Below are positions 6,286 to 8,876 of a DNA stretch of 8,876 nucleotides, one piece after another. Location of the stretch: positions 1,407 to 10,282 of the forward strand of contig JAFLUO010000033.1 of assembly GCA_022508705.1 (NCBI GenBank), given 5' to 3'. Source of the stretch: Oscillospiraceae bacterium. Its GTDB lineage: Bacteria > Bacillota > Clostridia > Oscillospirales > Acutalibacteraceae. Numbering within the stretch: position 1 is the stretch's first letter; each line of letters opens with the position of its first letter. Below the pieces are notes generated by a model. It made no database searches. It was not told where the DNA came from and was given only the letters and a program-made list of their open reading frames with translations. A program made the position numbers and the translations under genes.

Positions 6286-7413
6286 TTATCTCCTGATACG
6301 CTCTGCCGTTTTAACAATTTTCTCAAACAGCAGTTGCATCTCATCTTCATTAGTGTATTTTGAAAGGCTGATTCTAAGCGCGCTGTCAATTCTTGCAGGC
6401 TCAATATTCATCGAAGATAAAACACCGCTCCTGTGCCCTTTTGAACAGGCAGACCCTGCCGAAACACTTATACCCTCGCTGGAAAGGGAATTGAGCATAA
6501 CCTGCGACGGAACGCCTTTGACGGAAATGTTTAAAATATATGGAAGCGCATCTTCGGGGGAATTTACATAAACATAATCAAGAGTTGATAGTTTTTTAAG
6601 CAGTCCGTCACGCAAATTTTTAACTTTATTAAAGTTTTCATCGACAGAACCAATGTTATTTACTGCCTCGCCAAATGCGCAAAGTGCAGGCATTGCTTCC
6701 GTTCCCGAAACAAGACCGCTTTCCTGCCCTCCGCCCACAATAACGGGCTTTATGCGAATGTTTTTATTAACGTAAAGCGCGCCCGAGCCTTTAATGCCGT
6801 GGATTTTATGGGCGCTCATACTCATTAAATCAATTCCCGATTTTGCGGGATTTATTTTAATTTTGCCGAATGCTTGAACAGCGTCACAATGGTAAAGAGC
6901 GTTTGAATGCTTTGCCTTTATTATGCTTTTAACTTTATCAAAATCCTGAATGGAGCCGACCTCGTTATTGACTGCCATTAAGCTTACGAGAATTGTATTT
7001 TCGTCAACTGCATTATACAAATTGTCAAGATTTATTTTTCCGTTTTTGTCGGGCTCTAAAAAGACTGGTGAAAAGCCTTGCTCGCCCAACAGTTCAAAAT
7101 TTTTAATAACACTTGGATGCTCAATGCGTGACGTAATAATTTTTTTGCCTTCACGTTTTTTTGCATAAGCCGTTCCGAGAATTGCCGTCATATTTGAAGC
7201 CGTACCGCCTGATGTAAAATAGATTTCATTCGGCATTACTCCAATAAAATCTGCAATAGATTTTCTTGCACTTTCAAGTTCTTTTTTTGCTTCAAATCCT
7301 AAAAAATGAAGTGATGAGGGATTGCCGTAACAAGCAGAGGCTATGTGCATAGCTTTTTTTACAGCTTCTTCACAGGGCTTTGTTGTAGCGCTGTTATCAA
7401 GATATGCGTTCAA
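6286..7413 (-). CDS. Cysteine desulfurase, NifS/IscS family (NifZ-like partner of ThiI)
   Basis: This 375-residue PLP enzyme converts cysteine to alanine and a protein-bound persulfide. The start is a TTG with GGGGGA 6 bases before it; no better start fits. It opens with YLDNSATTKP (4-13). His99 in IEHP stacks on PLP in the family, Asp177-Gln180 lies in CDAVQ, and Lys203 in SAHKIHG is the Schiff-base lysine. The active-site loop SAGSACSKG (318-326) carries Cys323. The family motif that is usually close to ERGLRSGTEN reads ESGLVSGTEA here, so two arginines are replaced. It heads the operon, with thiI beginning 7 bases after its stop, so sulfur transfer to ThiI for tRNA thiolation is the most likely role. 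A role in iron-sulfur cluster assembly is less likely because no scaffold gene is near. Confidence 0.94.
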   Translation of the reverse strand: MNAYLDNSATTKPCEEAVKKAMHIASACYGNPSSLHFLGFEAKKELESARKSIADFIGVMPNEIYFTSGGTASNMTAILGTAYAKKREGKKIITSRIEHPSVIKNFELLGEQGFSPVFLEPDKNGKINLDNLYNAVDENTILVSLMAVNNEVGSIQDFDKVKSIIKAKHSNALYHCDAVQAFGKIKINPAKSGIDLMSMSAHKIHGIKGSGALYVNKNIRIKPVIVGGGQESGLVSGTEAMPALCAFGEAVNNIGSVDENFNKVKNLRDGLLKKLSTLDYVYVNSPEDALPYILNISVKGVPSQVMLNSLSSEGISVSAGSACSKGHRSGVLSSMNIEPARIDSALRISLSKYTNEDEMQLLFEKIVKTAERIRR

Positions 7414-7419
7414 TTACAA

Positions 7420-7425
7420 TCCCCC
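7420..7425 (-). promoter_or_regulatory. Ribosome binding site that decides the TTG start of the desulfurase
   Basis: The minus strand reads GGGGGA, 6 bases before the TTG at 7413. An upstream TTG at 7419 is followed at once by a stop codon, so 7413 is the only sensible start for the conserved N-terminus. Confidence 0.7.
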
Positions 7426-7449
7426 AAATTACAGATTTAATCATCATAA

Positions 7450-7478
7450 ATTATACAACATAATTGTTTAATTTGCAA
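7450..7478 (-). promoter_or_regulatory. SigA-type promoter of the desulfurase-thiI-pncC-sortase operon
   Basis: On the minus strand a TTGCAA -35 (7473-7478) is followed by exactly 17 bases and a perfect TATAAT -10 (7450-7455). Transcription should begin near 7443, leaving a leader of roughly 30 bases with the ribosome binding site and no room for a riboswitch. A/T tracts lie upstream of the -35 and could act as an UP element. Confidence 0.8.
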
Positions 7479-7500
7479 TTAAAAAACTGTAAAAACAAGC

Positions 7501-7529
7501 GGATATTTTTAAATTTTCTGTTAACACTA
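7501..7529 (+). promoter_or_regulatory. Weak candidate forespore SigG-type promoter for ypeB
   Basis: The plus strand has GGATA (7501-7505), a 17-base gap, then AACACTA (7523-7529). This resembles the SigG pattern of a GNATA -35 and a CATACTA-like -10, with five of seven -10 bases matching. No good SigA promoter is seen on this strand between 7414 and 7568. Because ypeB is SigG-dependent in Bacillus subtilis the match is plausible, but it is imperfect and could be chance in such AT-rich sequence. Confidence 0.3.
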
Positions 7530-7554
7530 ACACATAAGATATGAAAAATACTCC

Positions 7555-7560
7555 AAGGAG
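7555..7560 (+). promoter_or_regulatory. Ribosome binding site of ypeB
   Basis: AAGGAG lies 8 bases before the ATG at 7569. This fixes the start of the ypeB reading frame, which stays open to the right edge. Confidence 0.85.
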
Positions 7561-7568
7561 AGAAAAAT

Positions 7569-8876
7569 ATGACAGAAAAAGGCATTTCACGTCGCGGAAA
7601 AATACGTTTGATAAGCTATATCACCTTTGCATTAGCGGCTTTGACGGTCTTTTCCATTGTTCAATCAGTCAAAGTAGCAAAATATGAACGGGAAATTTTA
7701 CTGACCCGACAGCGCGCTCTTATTTCCCTTGACGAATATATAAGCGATATAAATTCAGATCTTCAAAAAGTAGTTTACGTCAGCACGCCGTCAATGCTTT
7801 CAAATCTTTCAACAAAGCTGTGGCGTGACTGTGCGGAAGCAAAAAACAGTCTTGCCCAGCTTCCGTCAAACGACTCGTCTATTTCAAACACATACAGTTT
7901 TCTGTCGCAGGTTGGCGAATATATTATGTCTATTCAGCGAAAAAGTATGAGAGGCGAAACTCTTACGGAAGATGAAAGACAACAGTTACTTGAACTCTGC
8001 GAATTTGCAAATTCCCTTTCGGAAAAGCTTAATTCAATGTGTTACAGCTTGCAAAACGGATCAATGTCATTTGAGAAAAAATCCAATATGTTCCTGAGTA
8101 CCAACGAAGTATCCGATACCGTTTTTGAAAAAATGGATGACGTTGAACAAACCCTTTCCGATGTTCCTTCTCTTGTTTTTGACGGGCCTTTCTCCAATCA
8201 TATTGAAAATATGAAACCGAAATTGCTTGAGGGAGAAGAGGAAATCAACAAAAATAAGGCACAGGAAATTGCAAATAACGTTTGCGGTGACGGCAAAGAA
8301 TTAACTTTTGCATTTGAAGAATCGGGCAATGTACCCTGCTATGTTTTCAAAAATGATGACTGCACGGTTGCCATTACAAAGCAAGGCGGTTATCCCCTTT
8401 ATATGCTCAACTCCACCTTTGCAGGTGAAATAAGTATTGAATACGAAGATGCGATCAATAAAGCAAAAGAATATCTTGACTCAATCGGTTATAAGAACAT
8501 GAAAGAGAGCTATTATTTTACCGATGACGGTATCTGCACCGTTAACTTTGCGTATGTTCAGGGCGATGCTATCTGTTATGCTGATCTTATTAAAGTAAGC
8601 GTTAATCTTCACAGCGGTGAAATCCATTCCTTTGATGCGACAGGGTATGTTTCTTGCCACACGAAGCGTTCAATTCCTGAAAATGCAATTACTGCGGAAG
8701 AAGGCAGGAAAAAGCTATACAGCGGTCTTGAAATTTCAAATGTTTCGGCTTGCTTTGCGCCGACTGAGTGGAAAACAGAAAATTACTGTTACGAATACCT
8801 TTGCACAACCGAAAACGGACAGCAGTTACTTGTTTATCTTAATGCGGCAACGGGCGAAGAGGAAAATGTTTTAATT
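7569..8876 (+). CDS. ypeB: Spore germination protein YpeB, C-terminus cut by window edge
   Basis: The frame gives 436 codons without a stop; the Bacillus subtilis protein is about 450 residues, so only a few codons should be missing. An N-terminal membrane segment lies at about 14-33, followed by a mostly helical region (35-200) and the YpeB landmark LVFDGPFSNHI (202-212). The C-terminal half shows PepSY-like units at about 226-282, 287-360 and 373-433, ending in LNAATGEEENVLI. In Bacillus, YpeB sits in the spore inner membrane or cortex region and stabilises the cortex-lytic enzyme SleB, with each needing the other during germination. The gene is divergent from the desulfurase operon. sleB, usually directly upstream in a sleB-ypeB pair, is absent on that side and could only lie downstream or elsewhere. 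The C-terminal half has several cysteines. Confidence 0.9.
   Translation, partial: MTEKGISRRGKIRLISYITFALAALTVFSIVQSVKVAKYEREILLTRQRALISLDEYISDINSDLQKVVYVSTPSMLSNLSTKLWRDCAEAKNSLAQLPSNDSSISNTYSFLSQVGEYIMSIQRKSMRGETLTEDERQQLLELCEFANSLSEKLNSMCYSLQNGSMSFEKKSNMFLSTNEVSDTVFEKMDDVEQTLSDVPSLVFDGPFSNHIENMKPKLLEGEEEINKNKAQEIANNVCGDGKELTFAFEESGNVPCYVFKNDDCTVAITKQGGYPLYMLNSTFAGEISIEYEDAINKAKEYLDSIGYKNMKESYYFTDDGICTVNFAYVQGDAICYADLIKVSVNLHSGEIHSFDATGYVSCHTKRSIPENAITAEEGRKKLYSGLEISNVSACFAPTEWKTENYCYEYLCTTENGQQLLVYLNAATGEEENVLI

Noticed and set aside
6279..6404. A 42-codon N-terminal extension of thiI
   Set aside because: It lies inside the 3' end of the desulfurase gene in another frame, has no ThiI-like sequence, and the ATG at 6278 has its own ribosome binding site and the conserved MKEIILIKNGELALKG start.
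7473..7478. TTGCAA as a stand-alone palindromic operator
   Set aside because: A six-base palindrome is expected by chance in AT-rich DNA, and its 17-base spacing to TATAAT explains it as a -35 element.
7414..7500. Riboswitch or T-box leader before the desulfurase
   Set aside because: The predicted transcript leader is only about 30 bases, too short for a structured regulator.
8617..8874. Open frame inside the right end of ypeB
   Set aside because: It is out of frame with ypeB, whose own frame continues with clear PepSY-like sequence to the edge.

Overview
The window looks like a moderately AT-rich chromosomal segment of a spore-forming Clostridia bacterium, perhaps of the Ruminococcaceae/Oscillospiraceae kind. 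The reasons are ypeB (spore germination), a SpoIID/LytB-domain protein, a short rhodanese-less ThiI of the Firmicute type, class B sortases, and strong AGGAGG-type ribosome binding sites. No tRNA, rRNA, CRISPR array or insertion sequence was found. Genes cover almost everything, leaving two gaps of about 127 and 155 bases.

Minus strand, read from 7413 down to 1. A housekeeping-type promoter (TTGCAA, 17 bases, TATAAT) at 7450-7478 drives a tight five-gene run: a NifZ/IscS-type cysteine desulfurase, thiI, pncC (stand-alone CinA C-terminal domain) and two tandem class B sortases. The junctions are 7-base and 2-base gaps, a TAATG overlap and an ATGA overlap, so the five are very probably one operon. 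It joins tRNA 4-thiouridine sulfur transfer and pyridine-nucleotide recycling to cell-surface sortases. After a 127-base gap with a small dyad and a hairpin comes a large membrane-anchored SpoIID/LytB-domain protein. Its stop overlaps the start of a gene with the N-terminus of a UDP-glucose 4-epimerase (galE), which runs off the left edge.

Plus strand, from 7569 to the right edge. ypeB is divergent from the operon and is missing only its last few codons. Its usual partner sleB is not upstream. A weak candidate SigG-type promoter precedes it.

The most unusual item is the SpoIID-domain protein. By eye, its cytoplasmic N-terminal 310 or so residues follow the layout of full-length CinA (MoCF-like domain plus amidase domain), but both sets of signature motifs are lost. 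It therefore looks like a CinA-derived pseudoenzyme joined through one membrane segment and a Thr/Glu-rich linker to an extracytoplasmic SpoIID domain. An intact CinA C-terminal domain gene lies three genes upstream in the same cluster. This rests on pattern matching and needs a profile or structure comparison.
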